Positions 16,774 to 25,668 of a stretch of 37,516 bases of DNA are shown in pieces. Source of the DNA: Geobacter sp. UBA2189 (GTDB taxonomy: Bacteria > Desulfobacterota > Desulfuromonadia > Geobacterales > Pseudopelobacteraceae); NCBI GenBank assembly GCA_002328035.1, contig DCVL01000053.1:1-37516 (forward strand), written 5' to 3'. Position 1 is the first letter of the stretch. Every line of letters starts with the position of its first letter. A program made the translations under genes and the position numbers. Below the pieces are notes generated by a model that had not been told where the DNA came from, did not search any database, and saw only the letters and a program-made list of their open reading frames with translations.

Positions 16774-17973
16774 TTATTTCAGGTTTTTGATGGCTTCTTC
16801 AATTCTATCAACACCTTTTTTTATATTTTCAATGCTGATGGCGTAAGAAAGGCGGGCGTACCTGTCATCACCAAAGGCAATGCCAGGAACAATAGCTACC
16901 TTTGCATCTTCCAGAAGGTAGGCTGCAAAGTCAGTTGAATTTTCTATCTTCTTGCCGGACGGGGTAGTCTTGCCATAGCAACCCGAAAAGTTGGGAAATA
17001 CGTAGAAGGCTCCGTTTGATTTAAAGCATGAGACACCTGGTATTGTGTTAAGGCGATCAGCAATGTAGGTGCGTCTTTTTTCAAATTCAAGACGCATCTT
17101 CTCAATTGCATCCTGCGAGCCATTCAGCGCCTCAACTGATGCCTTCTGAGCAATTGAAGTTGCATTACTTGTGGACTGGGACTGCATTTTTGTCATTGCA
17201 GACATCAGTTCTTTAGGACCACAGGCATAGCCTATACGCCAGCCAGTCATCGCGTAAGTCTTTGAAACACCATTTACGACGATTGTACGTGGTTTAAGCT
17301 CAGGAAGCAGCTGAGGCATGTTATAGAATTTCATGCCGTCATAGATCAGCTGTTCATAAATATCGTCTGTTACAAGCAGTACATGCTGATGCTTAATTAG
17401 TACTTGCCCAAGTGCAGTAAGTTCTTCTTTGGTATATGTGGTTCCTGTAGGATTGCATGGAGAGCCAAAGATAAGATATTTGGTTTTTGGCGTAATTGCC
17501 TTGTCCAACTGTTTCGGTGTAATCTTGAAGCCGGTGCTCTCATCAGCCATTATGAATACTGGAGTGCCTCCAGCCAGTTTTATCTGATCAGGATAGGACA
17601 CCCAGTAAGGGCCAGGTATGATTACCTCGTCCCCTTCTTCAATCAAAGCCTGTGAAATATTATAGAGGGTATGTTTTGCGCCACAGGCTACGGAGATCTC
17701 ATCACGGGTGTACTCCAAGCCGTGATCACGCTTCATCTTTGCAATTATTGCATCCTTCAAATCATCAGCACCACCTACCGCCATGTACCTTGTGAATCCA
17801 TTGTCAATTGCTTTTTTTGCAGCTTCACGAATGTTTTCCGGTGTGTCAAAATCAGGCTCTCCCGCACCAAATCCGACAACATCCACCCCCTGGGCTTTCA
17901 GGGCTTTGGCTTTTGCATCAATTGCAAGGGTGGGGGAAGGTTGAATCTTGTTTACACGTTCTGCGAGTTTCAT
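16774..17973 (-). CDS. aspC: Aspartate aminotransferase (class I, PLP-dependent)
   Basis: Interconverts aspartate and 2-oxoglutarate with oxaloacetate and glutamate. The 399-residue protein is a class I fold-type I aminotransferase: GAGEPDFDTP at 37-45, NPTGTTY at 174-180, DDIYEQL near 203, the PLP lysine Lys238 in NGVSKTYAMTGWRIGY, and the substrate-binding Arg near the C-terminus (YARLSYA). The subgroup is Ib-like (thermophile/rhizobial type). The start is set at 17973 because AAAGGAGA lies just upstream of MKLAER; a longer in-frame ATG at 18006 has no site and adds non-conserved residues. It is the last gene of rsmD-coaD-aspC, 29 bases after coaD. Confidence 0.93.
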   Translation of the reverse strand: MKLAERVNKIQPSPTLAIDAKAKALKAQGVDVVGFGAGEPDFDTPENIREAAKKAIDNGFTRYMAVGGADDLKDAIIAKMKRDHGLEYTRDEISVACGAKHTLYNISQALIEEGDEVIIPGPYWVSYPDQIKLAGGTPVFIMADESTGFKITPKQLDKAITPKTKYLIFGSPCNPTGTTYTKEELTALGQVLIKHQHVLLVTDDIYEQLIYDGMKFYNMPQLLPELKPRTIVVNGVSKTYAMTGWRIGYACGPKELMSAMTKMQSQSTSNATSIAQKASVEALNGSQDAIEKMRLEFEKRRTYIADRLNTIPGVSCFKSNGAFYVFPNFSGCYGKTTPSGKKIENSTDFAAYLLEDAKVAIVPGIAFGDDRYARLSYAISIENIKKGVDRIEEAIKNLK

Positions 17974-18002
17974 ACTGTCTCCTTTGTTTAATTGATTGGT
18001 GT

Positions 18003-18509
18003 TCAAACTTTGGGTATTGAATTTAAAGCATATTTCTGCTGCATCGCTTTTTTAATCTCTGGCGGCACAAAACTGTCAACAGTCCCTCCAAGCAGACAAA
18101 CCTCCCTGACAATAGAAGAAGAGAGATAACCGTACTGGACAGATGTCATCATAAACAATGTCTCGATATCATGACCGATAGTGCTGTTCATCTGGGCAAT
18201 CTGAAATTCATATTCAAAATCTGAAATAGCCCTGAGGCCACGGATTATCACATGAGCCTCTTTTGAAGCTACGTAATCTATCAGAAGGCCGGTAAAAGTG
18301 TCAACGGAGACACGCGATTCATCTTTAAGTACGGATTTAATCAGCTCAACACGTTCATCAATACTAAAAAGGGCATTTTTCTGTGAGTTGCGTGCAACGG
18401 CAACAATAACATGATTGAATATCTTGAGACCACGTCTGATAATATCCAGATGTCCGTAGGTAATAGGGTCAAATGAGCCAGGATAGACAGCAATTCGACT
18501 ATGGGGCAT
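18003..18509 (-). CDS. coaD: Phosphopantetheine adenylyltransferase
   Basis: Catalyses the penultimate step of coenzyme A synthesis, joining ATP and 4'-phosphopantetheine to form dephospho-CoA. The 168 residues fit the family. The nucleotidyltransferase T/HxGH motif lies in GSFDPITYGH at 11-20. RGLRAISDFEYEFQIAQMN is the PPAT hallmark, and YLSSSIVREV is the ISSTxVR motif. The start at 18509 gives the canonical N-terminus; GGAGC lies upstream. It overlaps the 3' end of rsmD by 11 bases, the standard rsmD-coaD pairing. Confidence 0.96.
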   Translation of the reverse strand: MPHSRIAVYPGSFDPITYGHLDIIRRGLKIFNHVIVAVARNSQKNALFSIDERVELIKSVLKDESRVSVDTFTGLLIDYVASKEAHVIIRGLRAISDFEYEFQIAQMNSTIGHDIETLFMMTSVQYGYLSSSIVREVCLLGGTVDSFVPPEIKKAMQQKYALNSIPKV

Positions 18510-19068
18510 AGTTTTGCTCCATGCTGTAAAATTCAAGTGCAGTATCACCGTATATACGACGAGCAGAATGAGTAGATGTACCTATTTTTTCAGGTAGTGT
18601 TTTTTTTACAGAAGTTTCCGCCACCAGTAATCCGTCAGACTTTAAAAGCCTTGTACCTGCAATCTCAATCACATTCAGATAAAAATCATAGTTGTATGGG
18701 GGATCCATCAGGATTAAATCAAATAACTCTTTCTTTCCATACAGGAATTTCAGAGCCTTGTTTACATCCATTGCCAAAATTTCTGATTTGTCAATGCATC
18801 TGGTATGAGAAAGATTTTGTTTTAAAGCATTAATAGCCAAAGGCGATTTTTCTATAAAAAAGACAAATTCAGCACCTCTCGAAATAGCTTCTATACCAAG
18901 AGCCCCACTACCTGAAAATAGGTCAAGTACCCGGCATCCCTTGATTTTATTTGCAGATTGCAGAATACTGAAAAGAGCTTCTTTAACACGATCAGCCGTT
19001 GGACGTGTTGTGATCCCGTCAGGGGCTTTCAGGCGCATTCCCCGAGCTTCTCCGGCAATTACCCGCAA
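18499..19068 (-). CDS. rsmD: 16S rRNA (guanine966-N2)-methyltransferase
   Basis: Methylates G966 of 16S rRNA in the 30S subunit using S-adenosylmethionine. The 189 residues have the RsmD N-terminus MRVIAGEARGMRLKAP, the TRPTADRVKEALFS segment, SAM motif LDLFSGSGALGIEA at 48-61 and the catalytic DPPY at 122-125. First gene of the minus-strand rsmD-coaD-aspC operon and divergent from the HDOD gene. Confidence 0.95.
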   Translation of the reverse strand: MRVIAGEARGMRLKAPDGITTRPTADRVKEALFSILQSANKIKGCRVLDLFSGSGALGIEAISRGAEFVFFIEKSPLAINALKQNLSHTRCIDKSEILAMDVNKALKFLYGKKELFDLILMDPPYNYDFYLNVIEIAGTRLLKSDGLLVAETSVKKTLPEKIGTSTHSARRIYGDTALEFYSMEQNYAP

Positions 19069-19267
19069 ATCAGGCCTTTCATCAATAATATTAAATAGCT
19101 ATAAAATTTTATGCGAGCTGCTTATTTGCTGTTTGTGACTTGCCAGCCTACCCGAGGTGTTAGTTGCTGTCAAGGCGCGAAACCTCATCCTGTTAAACTT
19201 GTCTTTTCAAGAATAGTATAAATCTGTTACTATGCGAAAATTAACATATAAATCAGGAGAAACAAAA

Positions 19268-20155
19268 ATGATTTCTGACGCATCAGCTGCCGCACAAACC
19301 ATCATGAAAACCTTTAAGGTACTCCCAACGGTTCCTGTAGCGGCTTCACGCGCGATGCAGCTTTTAAATAGTTCAGACGTTGATATGGGAAAAGTTGCAG
19401 ATATACTCCTCGCCGATCAGGTTATGGCAGCCAGAATAGTTCGTATAGTCAACTCTCCTCTTTACAATCTCCTTCAGGAAATAGATTCGGTTCGTCAAGC
19501 GCTAATCTACCTCGGACCCCAGCGAGTATTTGAAATAATTCTCACTTCATGTTTTCTCGAGCTTACAGACTCTCAAATGCGTAGCCCTCTTAAAATTGAT
19601 TTTTGTTGGGAACATGCCTTTGGAGTTGGTCTTATTGCCAAGAAACTTGCATCCTTCAGCAAAGAAATAAGCGAGGAACAGGGCTACATTGCTGGAATAT
19701 TGCATGATATTGGCGAAGTCATACTTGCACAGCAGCGAAGAGAGGAGTTTACCCGCGTAATGGTGTTGGCAAGAGAGCGGGAAATTGATCTTTACAAGGC
19801 TGAAATGGAGGTTTTTCATACCAGCCATGCGGAGGTGGGAGGACTTCTTGCTGAACTATGGCATTTTCCAGCTCCTTATATTGACGTAATCAGACACCAT
19901 CATGATGCTGATATCGACGATATGTCCCCTTTGACGCTTTTGGTTCACATAGCTGATCAGATATGTATGAGTATTGGCTTTAGTTGTAAATATGATAGCA
20001 TCGAACAGCGTGAGGGGGAGGTTTACCTGCTTGATATGATAGAAATTGAACTAAAACTCAAAAAAATTGGTATTGAACAGTTTAGGGAATTGCGCAACTC
20101 ACTTGGCGATATGGTGCAACAGGTAAAACAGACTGTGGCATCAATATATGGTTAA
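19268..20155 (+). CDS. HDOD-domain signalling protein
   Basis: HDOD proteins are HD-superfamily regulators found in chemosensory, biofilm and stress-response networks; most have no shown hydrolase activity. The 295 residues are nearly one HDOD domain (about 15-210): LPTVPVAASRAMQLL, LLADQVMAARIVRIVNSPLYN, and ILHDIGE with the His146-Asp147 pair kept, then IRHHHD and a helical C-terminus. The start is at 19268 because AGGAGA lies at good spacing; an upstream in-frame ATG at 19232 has none. It stands alone between a divergent operon and the exported-protein cluster. The 199-base upstream gap holds no gene; TTAAAC at 19193 with GTATAA 17 bases later is a weak promoter candidate. Confidence 0.9.
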   Translation: MISDASAAAQTIMKTFKVLPTVPVAASRAMQLLNSSDVDMGKVADILLADQVMAARIVRIVNSPLYNLLQEIDSVRQALIYLGPQRVFEIILTSCFLELTDSQMRSPLKIDFCWEHAFGVGLIAKKLASFSKEISEEQGYIAGILHDIGEVILAQQRREEFTRVMVLAREREIDLYKAEMEVFHTSHAEVGGLLAELWHFPAPYIDVIRHHHDADIDDMSPLTLLVHIADQICMSIGFSCKYDSIEQREGEVYLLDMIEIELKLKKIGIEQFRELRNSLGDMVQQVKQTVASIYG

Positions 20156-20252
20156 AAAATATTTTCAATAATTCTGAATACTAATATCAGTGTTTCTAAA
20201 AAACTTAAAAGAGATTAAAATCCATAAGCAGTCCTGTTTTTGGATAACCGGC

Positions 20253-20280
20253 TTGACAACCCTCTTTTTTACGCTATCAG
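20253..20280 (+). promoter_or_regulatory. Candidate sigma-70 promoter of the exported-protein cluster
   Basis: TTGACA at 20253-20258 is a perfect -35 box; TATCAG at 20275-20280 is a moderate -10 box with 16-base spacing. It lies about 63 bases before the lipoprotein gene and nothing else in the 187-base gap competes with it. Confidence 0.45.
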
Positions 20281-20342
20281 TTATCAGTGTTCTTTCAAAA
20301 AAATCCCTGCAAGATATTCTAAAATCAAGGAGGTTTATTGGC

Positions 20343-21428
20343 ATGACTACAAAAAAACTGAAGATGGCTTTAATGATTCTATGTGCGTTTGGTATGGCTG
20401 GTTGCGTTGGTGGCACCGCTTTGCAATCGCACACAGATACTGTGGGTGAAATGACCGAAGACGAATATATGATTACAAAAAGGCCGGTAGATAGGCACTA
20501 TATCGGGGCTGCCTGGTCAAAACAGTTTGGCCCTGTTGTTGATCCTACACAGCCAGAGGTTCGCGTTAAAAAAGAGCGTTCTTTTAGTGGAATTCAGCAG
20601 GATTTTGCTATGAAGGCTGGCTTGGCTGTAGGCGCACAGCCTGTTGCCGCCCCGATTTCCGGCGAGGCAAGTATTCAGGGGGGTAAGGTAGAAAAAGGAA
20701 AGATGGAAGGACTTGAGATTATCTCACCTGTAAATCTTGCTGATATTCCTTTTGAACCTGATTTTAATTACATAACCGAGGCTCTTCGTCTTGCCAACTT
20801 CCGTATCGGAAAAGAAGCCAGCATAGGAGCCGGAGTTGGCGTCTCTGCAGGTTCGGTTGCCGGTACCGGAACTGCTGCAGTTGAGGTTGGGGCACAATCA
20901 CGCAAAGGCACCGAGGGTGAAGGGCTTGTAGTTGCTTATAAGCTTCAGACAATAGATAAAGATAGCTATCAGAAGAAAGATGGCGGGATGATTACTGTTA
21001 TGCTTAACAAATCTGTCGACATCTCCTCCGCCGGCTCAATTGTCAAAGCCCGACTACAAGCTATTGAACCTGGGGCTGGCAAATCATTACCCAGAAATGT
21101 TCTCTGGGCCTGTGCCAGGGCAGATGCTCAAAGCAGAGATATGCTTGCAGCATGGTTAATAGATATAAAGCCACTTGATCCCAAGCGGAAATCCTTGACC
21201 ATAGCCTTTCCAGCCTTTCCTAAAATTGAAGAATGCCAGAATTATTCAGGGGTAATCTTCTCCAGGATTGATCCTCTGACAGATAGAATTATTCGCCAAA
21301 AAGTAGGTATAGCTATAATTGATGCAGATGTTACTGACACAATGCAGCCTAAACTTTTCGATGCTCGCGTGTCCGTTATCGAGGAGTCTTTTAAGATAAA
21401 AACCGTAAAACCTTTTGATTTGCAGTAG
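20343..21428 (+). CDS. Predicted lipoprotein of unknown function
   Basis: A 361-residue exported protein. The start at 20343 is set by AAGGAGG upstream; it gives a short basic N-terminus, a hydrophobic stretch, and a lipobox ending at Cys21 (GMAGC), so the mature protein is lipid-anchored. A longer in-frame ATG at 20190 would bury the lipobox and is rejected. The mature part has a Gly/Ala/Val-rich repeat-like patch around 160-185 (GAGVGVSAGSVAGTGTAAVEVGA) and a mixed alpha/beta C-terminus with no motif I recognise. First of three exported proteins in a row, 32 bases before the next gene, so it may help place the large secreted partner at the outer membrane (inference). Confidence 0.85.
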   Translation: MTTKKLKMALMILCAFGMAGCVGGTALQSHTDTVGEMTEDEYMITKRPVDRHYIGAAWSKQFGPVVDPTQPEVRVKKERSFSGIQQDFAMKAGLAVGAQPVAAPISGEASIQGGKVEKGKMEGLEIISPVNLADIPFEPDFNYITEALRLANFRIGKEASIGAGVGVSAGSVAGTGTAAVEVGAQSRKGTEGEGLVVAYKLQTIDKDSYQKKDGGMITVMLNKSVDISSAGSIVKARLQAIEPGAGKSLPRNVLWACARADAQSRDMLAAWLIDIKPLDPKRKSLTIAFPAFPKIEECQNYSGVIFSRIDPLTDRIIRQKVGIAIIDADVTDTMQPKLFDARVSVIEESFKIKTVKPFDLQ

Positions 21429-21460
21429 CAGCTAAAGGCTGAGGCCTAAGGAGCTATCAA

Positions 21461-24400
21461 ATGAAGAGACTTATAGCCTTATTTTCAGGACTCCTGATGC
21501 TGATTGTTTTAAGCATTTCAGCAGGAGCTGCAGAAAAGCCTGATATTGTTCATCATACAGCTCAATATCTCGATCGTGCCCTGCATGTAACCCTTCAGTG
21601 GCAATCTGTAAATCCGGTCACTCTCGTTCGCGTATCCGCAGGCAGAGAAGCCAAAGAAGTTAAGGTTGATGAGTACGATAATCGCAGGGTTCCAGGTGGA
21701 TATAGCGGTGAAGTTACAGTCAATATTCCTGTTGAGGCCACTCTTAATCAGAAGGATCTTCCATATATCCTCCAGCTTGAAGATGATCTTCGTTTAAAGA
21801 GCGAGCTGGTGACTGGCAAAGCTCCACTTCCTTCTTCCGGCTCGCAATTTGCTCAACCATATGGACAACCGTACGGACAACCAGGAGCTGGCAATGAGAC
21901 ATGGGGACAGGATCATTTAAAGCCAACTCCAAAGTCTCAGGGTGGTTCAGGTGACATAATTGAAAAACTTGTTGAACTTAAGGATAAGTTTGATCTGGCT
22001 CCGAGTATTACCCAGATTAAGGCCAATGTAACCGGTCCCAACAATGTTACATTCAGCATGAAGGCTAATGATGATAAACAATTAAGAGAGATTAATATCA
22101 AGATCTTTGACACTCAGGGTAATCAGGTTCAAACCCAGCAGATAACCGGCCTTGGCAAGGTGTGGGAAGGCACATCCCAGGTATTTAATATTTCTGGAGG
22201 CACTTACAGGGCTACCGCTCAAGCTGTTGATATGACAGGAAACACTTCTAAGGAAGTTGCTACATCCTTTGCGTTGAAGGGTGGTGCAATAGGTGACATT
22301 CAGCAGCCTGTTACAACACCAGAGATTCCTTACGTTGAACAACCGCCGGTAACTACACCTGTAACTGTTCCAGACACACCTGTGATCCCCTCTGTCCCTG
22401 TAGTAGAGCAACCTCCAGTGACAACGCCACCAACTACTCCTGTAACCCCTGTAATTCCAGCTACACCTGTAGTTGTACAACCCCCTGTTGTAACTCCTCC
22501 TTCCGACATTTCTTGCTTAAAAGGTCAAACTCTTTGTTCTGGACAATGCGTTGACCTTACTTCAAATGACAAGAACTGCGGCGCCTGTGGCAAGACATGT
22601 GTTGCACCACAAACCTGTGTTAAAGGAGTCTGTAAGCTTGTTTGTTCAAGTGGCCTTACAAACTGTGCCAATAATTGCGTAGATCTCCGTTCAGATGAAC
22701 ATAATTGTGGTGCCTGCGGTCATATCTGTTTAAAAGGTCAATCATGTATTGATGGAGTTTGCAAGACACCAGTAACACCAATTCCAATTACACATCCGGC
22801 AGTACCTGTAGGTGAGATGTTACAAAATGGAGATTTTTCAAAAGGAGAATCTTCATGGACTTTTGAAACCTGGTATCAGAAAGCATCTGCTGCGGGAGAA
22901 GTAAATTTCGGTCAACCAAGAGTTACTTTTCAGGCTTTTAAAGGAAACTCAAGGGTTGGAATTATGCAAAGCGTTGAAAAGGATGTCTCTTCTTGTCGCA
23001 CTCTTATGTTGAAGGCTGTAGTTAGAGCTGACCAGCAGACACTCAGTGGAACCGGTTACGGTGGCAGAGAGGCTCCAATCTCTGTTTTTGCCGGATACCA
23101 GGATATAAACGGTGTTGAACGCACACAAAATGGAAGTCTTGCCAATCCTGTGGAGCCACAGAATCGACAGCTCTTCTGGAACGGTTTTTTTTACATGGAG
23201 CCTACAGGCCTGAGTACGGCCGCACGCGGTACAAGAGTCAGGCAGGGCCAGTGGTTCAGTTACGTGATTGATCTGATGTCACAGAATCCTCGTCCAAAGG
23301 TGATCCGTTTTGTCGGGGCAGAGGGGGCAGGGTGGCCAAAACGCTCAGGGGCTCTTCACCAGCTAAGTCTTGTCTGTAACGGGGACAGCACTCCACTCTC
23401 TCTGGTCGGAACTCCTTCAGTTGGGCAAACCACCGGCGACGGTATGCAGTTATTAAAGCCACCGTCAGACCCTGTAATCTATACCAACGGCAATATTGCA
23501 GCTGTAAACAACTCTCCACGTAATCCAACAACATTCAGCATTACTTCACCTTACAAGGTGACGTGGATATACACCTATCATTACTTTAACGGTGGAAAGC
23601 TTCCTGGTACTATAAGTTTACGGCATAGTGACGGAACCGTTTATGGCCCATTCAAGACAGAAGGTGCTGTTGGTCAGGGTAATGTTCCTAACGCCTACTG
23701 GTTTGTTCGTCCAAATATAGAAATAAAGGCCGGAAGTTACACCGTAATAGATTCAGACCCTGCGACATGGTCACACAACAGTGGCTCAGACTACAGGGGC
23801 TTTGTAGAACTGAGGGGAATTAAGGGAATTACTGCTACTACCACTGGCGACGGCATGCAGCTGTTGAGGCCACCCTCAGACCCTGTAATCTATACCAACG
23901 GAAATATTGCAGCTGTAAACAACTCTCCACGTAATCCAACAACATTCAACATTACCTCACCATACAAGGTGACATGGATATACACCTATCATTACTTTAA
24001 CGGTGGAAAGCTTCCCGGCACTATAAGTTTACGGCATAGTGACGGAACCATTTATGGCCCATTCAAGACAGAAGGTGCTGTGGGTCAGGGGAATGTTCCC
24101 AACGCTTACTGGTTTGTTCGTCCAAATATAGAAATAAAGGCAGGAAGTTACACCGTTATAGATTCAGACCCTGCGACATGGTCACACAACAGCGGTTCCG
24201 ACTACGGAGGTTTTGTAGAACTGAGGGGAATCAGAGGATTCGATTATCTCAGACCTCATCCCTCTGAAGGGGTCTGGGATACTTCAGAAGGTGTATTGAC
24301 CTTTACCCAGATAGGTTCAGTTGTAAGGGGGAGCTATTCACAGGATAATGGCAAGATTGACGGCACTATGAATGCAAATGTGCTGGATGGTTATTGGGTT

Positions 24401-24553
24401 GAGAACAGTTCCAACCAACGTTGTTCTTCAGCATATAACGGCAGTTACTATTGGGGCAGGATCCACTTTGTTTTCAGTGGCAACACATTTAGTGGTGCCT
24501 GGGGATATTGTACTGCCAACCCTGACCATCCCTGGACTGGAAAGAAACGTTAA
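21461..24553 (+). CDS. Large modular exported protein with Cys-rich repeats and duplicated domain
   Basis: A 1030-residue protein with a signal peptide ending at about residue 23 (SAGA). Regions in order: a mixed N-terminal domain to about 120; a Gln/Pro/Gly patch (QPYGQPYGQPG); a beta-sandwich-like segment at about 180-273; a Pro/Thr/Val linker at about 282-348; two Cys-rich repeats at 352-435, each with the NCGACG core; a carbohydrate-binding-like segment at about 450-640 beginning LQNGDFSKGESSW; two near-identical 137-residue-period domains starting about 657 and 794; and a C-terminal module from about 930 with alternating Trp/Gly and two Cys. The Cys-rich repeat resembles those of myxobacterial surface proteins. 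No enzyme motif is seen. It looks like a surface or matrix-binding protein. AAGGAG precedes the ATG. Confidence 0.87.
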   Translation: MKRLIALFSGLLMLIVLSISAGAAEKPDIVHHTAQYLDRALHVTLQWQSVNPVTLVRVSAGREAKEVKVDEYDNRRVPGGYSGEVTVNIPVEATLNQKDLPYILQLEDDLRLKSELVTGKAPLPSSGSQFAQPYGQPYGQPGAGNETWGQDHLKPTPKSQGGSGDIIEKLVELKDKFDLAPSITQIKANVTGPNNVTFSMKANDDKQLREINIKIFDTQGNQVQTQQITGLGKVWEGTSQVFNISGGTYRATAQAVDMTGNTSKEVATSFALKGGAIGDIQQPVTTPEIPYVEQPPVTTPVTVPDTPVIPSVPVVEQPPVTTPPTTPVTPVIPATPVVVQPPVVTPPSDISCLKGQTLCSGQCVDLTSNDKNCGACGKTCVAPQTCVKGVCKLVCSSGLTNCANNCVDLRSDEHNCGACGHICLKGQSCIDGVCKTPVTPIPITHPAVPVGEMLQNGDFSKGESSWTFETWYQKASAAGEVNFGQPRVTFQAFKGNSRVGIMQSVEKDVSSCRTLMLKAVVRADQQTLSGTGYGGREAPISVFAGYQDINGVERTQNGSLANPVEPQNRQLFWNGFFYMEPTGLSTAARGTRVRQGQWFSYVIDLMSQNPRPKVIRFVGAEGAGWPKRSGALHQLSLVCNGDSTPLSLVGTPSVGQTTGDGMQLLKPPSDPVIYTNGNIAAVNNSPRNPTTFSITSPYKVTWIYTYHYFNGGKLPGTISLRHSDGTVYGPFKTEGAVGQGNVPNAYWFVRPNIEIKAGSYTVIDSDPATWSHNSGSDYRGFVELRGIKGITATTTGDGMQLLRPPSDPVIYTNGNIAAVNNSPRNPTTFNITSPYKVTWIYTYHYFNGGKLPGTISLRHSDGTIYGPFKTEGAVGQGNVPNAYWFVRPNIEIKAGSYTVIDSDPATWSHNSGSDYGGFVELRGIRGFDYLRPHPSEGVWDTSEGVLTFTQIGSVVRGSYSQDNGKIDGTMNANVLDGYWVENSSNQRCSSAYNGSYYWGRIHFVFSGNTFSGAWGYCTANPDHPWTGKKR
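23430..24231. repeat. Tandem duplication, two 391-bp units with 411-bp period
   Basis: Unit 1 at about 23430-23820 and unit 2 at about 23841-24231 are in register with an offset of 411 bases (137 codons) and differ at only scattered positions, mostly silent. They encode the repeated TTGDGMQLL...FVELRG domains. The very high DNA identity means a recent duplication or ongoing gene conversion. Confidence 0.95.
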
Positions 24554-24584
24554 TTAAAAAATATTTAATTCTTAGGAGCTATTT

Positions 24585-25508
24585 ATGATTAAAAAGCTAT
24601 TTCTGGTACTATTCTTTTTGCTTACGGTTACTGTAGTATCTGGATATGCACAGCCACACGCCGATATTAACTGGGCAAATGGATACATTATCGCTACAGG
24701 TCAGGGTGTTGGTAAAGCAGGCATAAATAGGGCTAAAGCCCGTATCAATGCCACAACCGCAGCAAAAGCGGCTGCCCAGCGTAACCTTTTGGAGATCATC
24801 AAAGGGGTAAGGATTACATCTCAAACTACTGTGCAGGATGCAATGCTGGTTGAGGATGTTATAAGAACCCGTATAGACGGTATGCTTAAGGGTGCCCATT
24901 TGGTAGGTGAACCCTTTGTTGAGATGGTAGATGGTGTTCCAGTTGTTACTGTCACAATGAAGGTCTGTCTGAACAGTGCTCCAGAGGAATGTGCGCATAA
25001 ACCGACTTTAACAAGCATACTTGATCTTGATTCCCGTCCTGTTCCACCTTTTGTTCCCAAAGTTGAGCTCATGGATACCGTTCCTCCACCACTTCAACCT
25101 CCTCCAGTCCATAAACCGGCAAAACATGATGGCTGGAAACCACCTGTGTATGATTCATCAAAACCGGTAACAGGGCTTGTTGTACATTTGAATGGCAGAT
25201 ATTTTGAGCGCGAGTTATTGCCGGTCGTAATTACACAAGGGCAGCCTGATCTGGTAACTGTCTATTCTGTAAAGGCCGTAAAACCCTCTGTTGTCCGGAC
25301 ATTTGGAGCAGTACGTTATGCAGACAGCATTGAGCAAGTGCATAGCAATCAGGCTATTGGTGGCAATCCTATAATTATCAGTGCTGATGCAGTAACAAAA
25401 GACAACATGATAGTTATCCGTCCTGTAGATGCCAAGCTCCTAAGGGAGACCATGTCACATGGAAATAATTATCTGCATGAGGCTAAATTTGTTATTTTGG
25501 TTCGCTGA
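24585..25508 (+). CDS. Exported LPP20-domain protein
   Basis: A 307-residue protein with a signal peptide ending at about residue 22 (SGYA). Residues about 30-127 match the LPP20/FlgP-FlgT-like family: WANGYIIATGQG, a helix full of Ala and Arg/Lys, AAAQRNLLEIIKGVRI, and the beta strands VVTVTMKVCL. Known relatives are outer-membrane-associated proteins, some in flagellar basal structures. A Pro-rich linker (about 150-188) leads to a C-terminal beta-rich domain of about 120 residues that I do not recognise. AGGAGC lies upstream. It closes the three-gene exported cluster, 31 bases after the large protein, and is followed by a terminator. Confidence 0.85.
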   Translation: MIKKLFLVLFFLLTVTVVSGYAQPHADINWANGYIIATGQGVGKAGINRAKARINATTAAKAAAQRNLLEIIKGVRITSQTTVQDAMLVEDVIRTRIDGMLKGAHLVGEPFVEMVDGVPVVTVTMKVCLNSAPEECAHKPTLTSILDLDSRPVPPFVPKVELMDTVPPPLQPPPVHKPAKHDGWKPPVYDSSKPVTGLVVHLNGRYFERELLPVVITQGQPDLVTVYSVKAVKPSVVRTFGAVRYADSIEQVHSNQAIGGNPIIISADAVTKDNMIVIRPVDAKLLRETMSHGNNYLHEAKFVILVR

Positions 25509-25541
25509 CAAATAACCTGTTTCAATATTGCTTCATTGTAG

Positions 25542-25579
25542 CGGCAGCCCAGTTTACTGAGGCTGCCGTTTCTGTTTTT
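25542..25579 (+). terminator. Rho-independent terminator of the exported-protein cluster
   Basis: Stem CGGCAGCC (25542-25549) pairs with GGCTGCCG (25561-25568) around an 11-base loop, followed by TTTCTGTTTTT. It lies 33 bases past the LPP20-like gene and separates the cluster from pheA. Confidence 0.88.
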
Positions 25580-25668
25580 AGACCAAAAAATGTTGCATTT
25601 TAAGCCCTTATCCACTAATGTGACAAACCCAAAATATTTACCCTGCAAATATCTCTGGAAGTGTCCCC

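Noticed and set aside
17974..18006. Upstream extension of aspC to ATG 18006
   Set aside because: The strong AAAGGAGA site lies between this ATG and MKLAER, so the shorter start is the better one.
20190..20342. Upstream extension of the lipoprotein gene to ATG 20190
   Set aside because: It has no ribosome site, would displace the lipobox from the N-terminus, and covers the candidate promoter.
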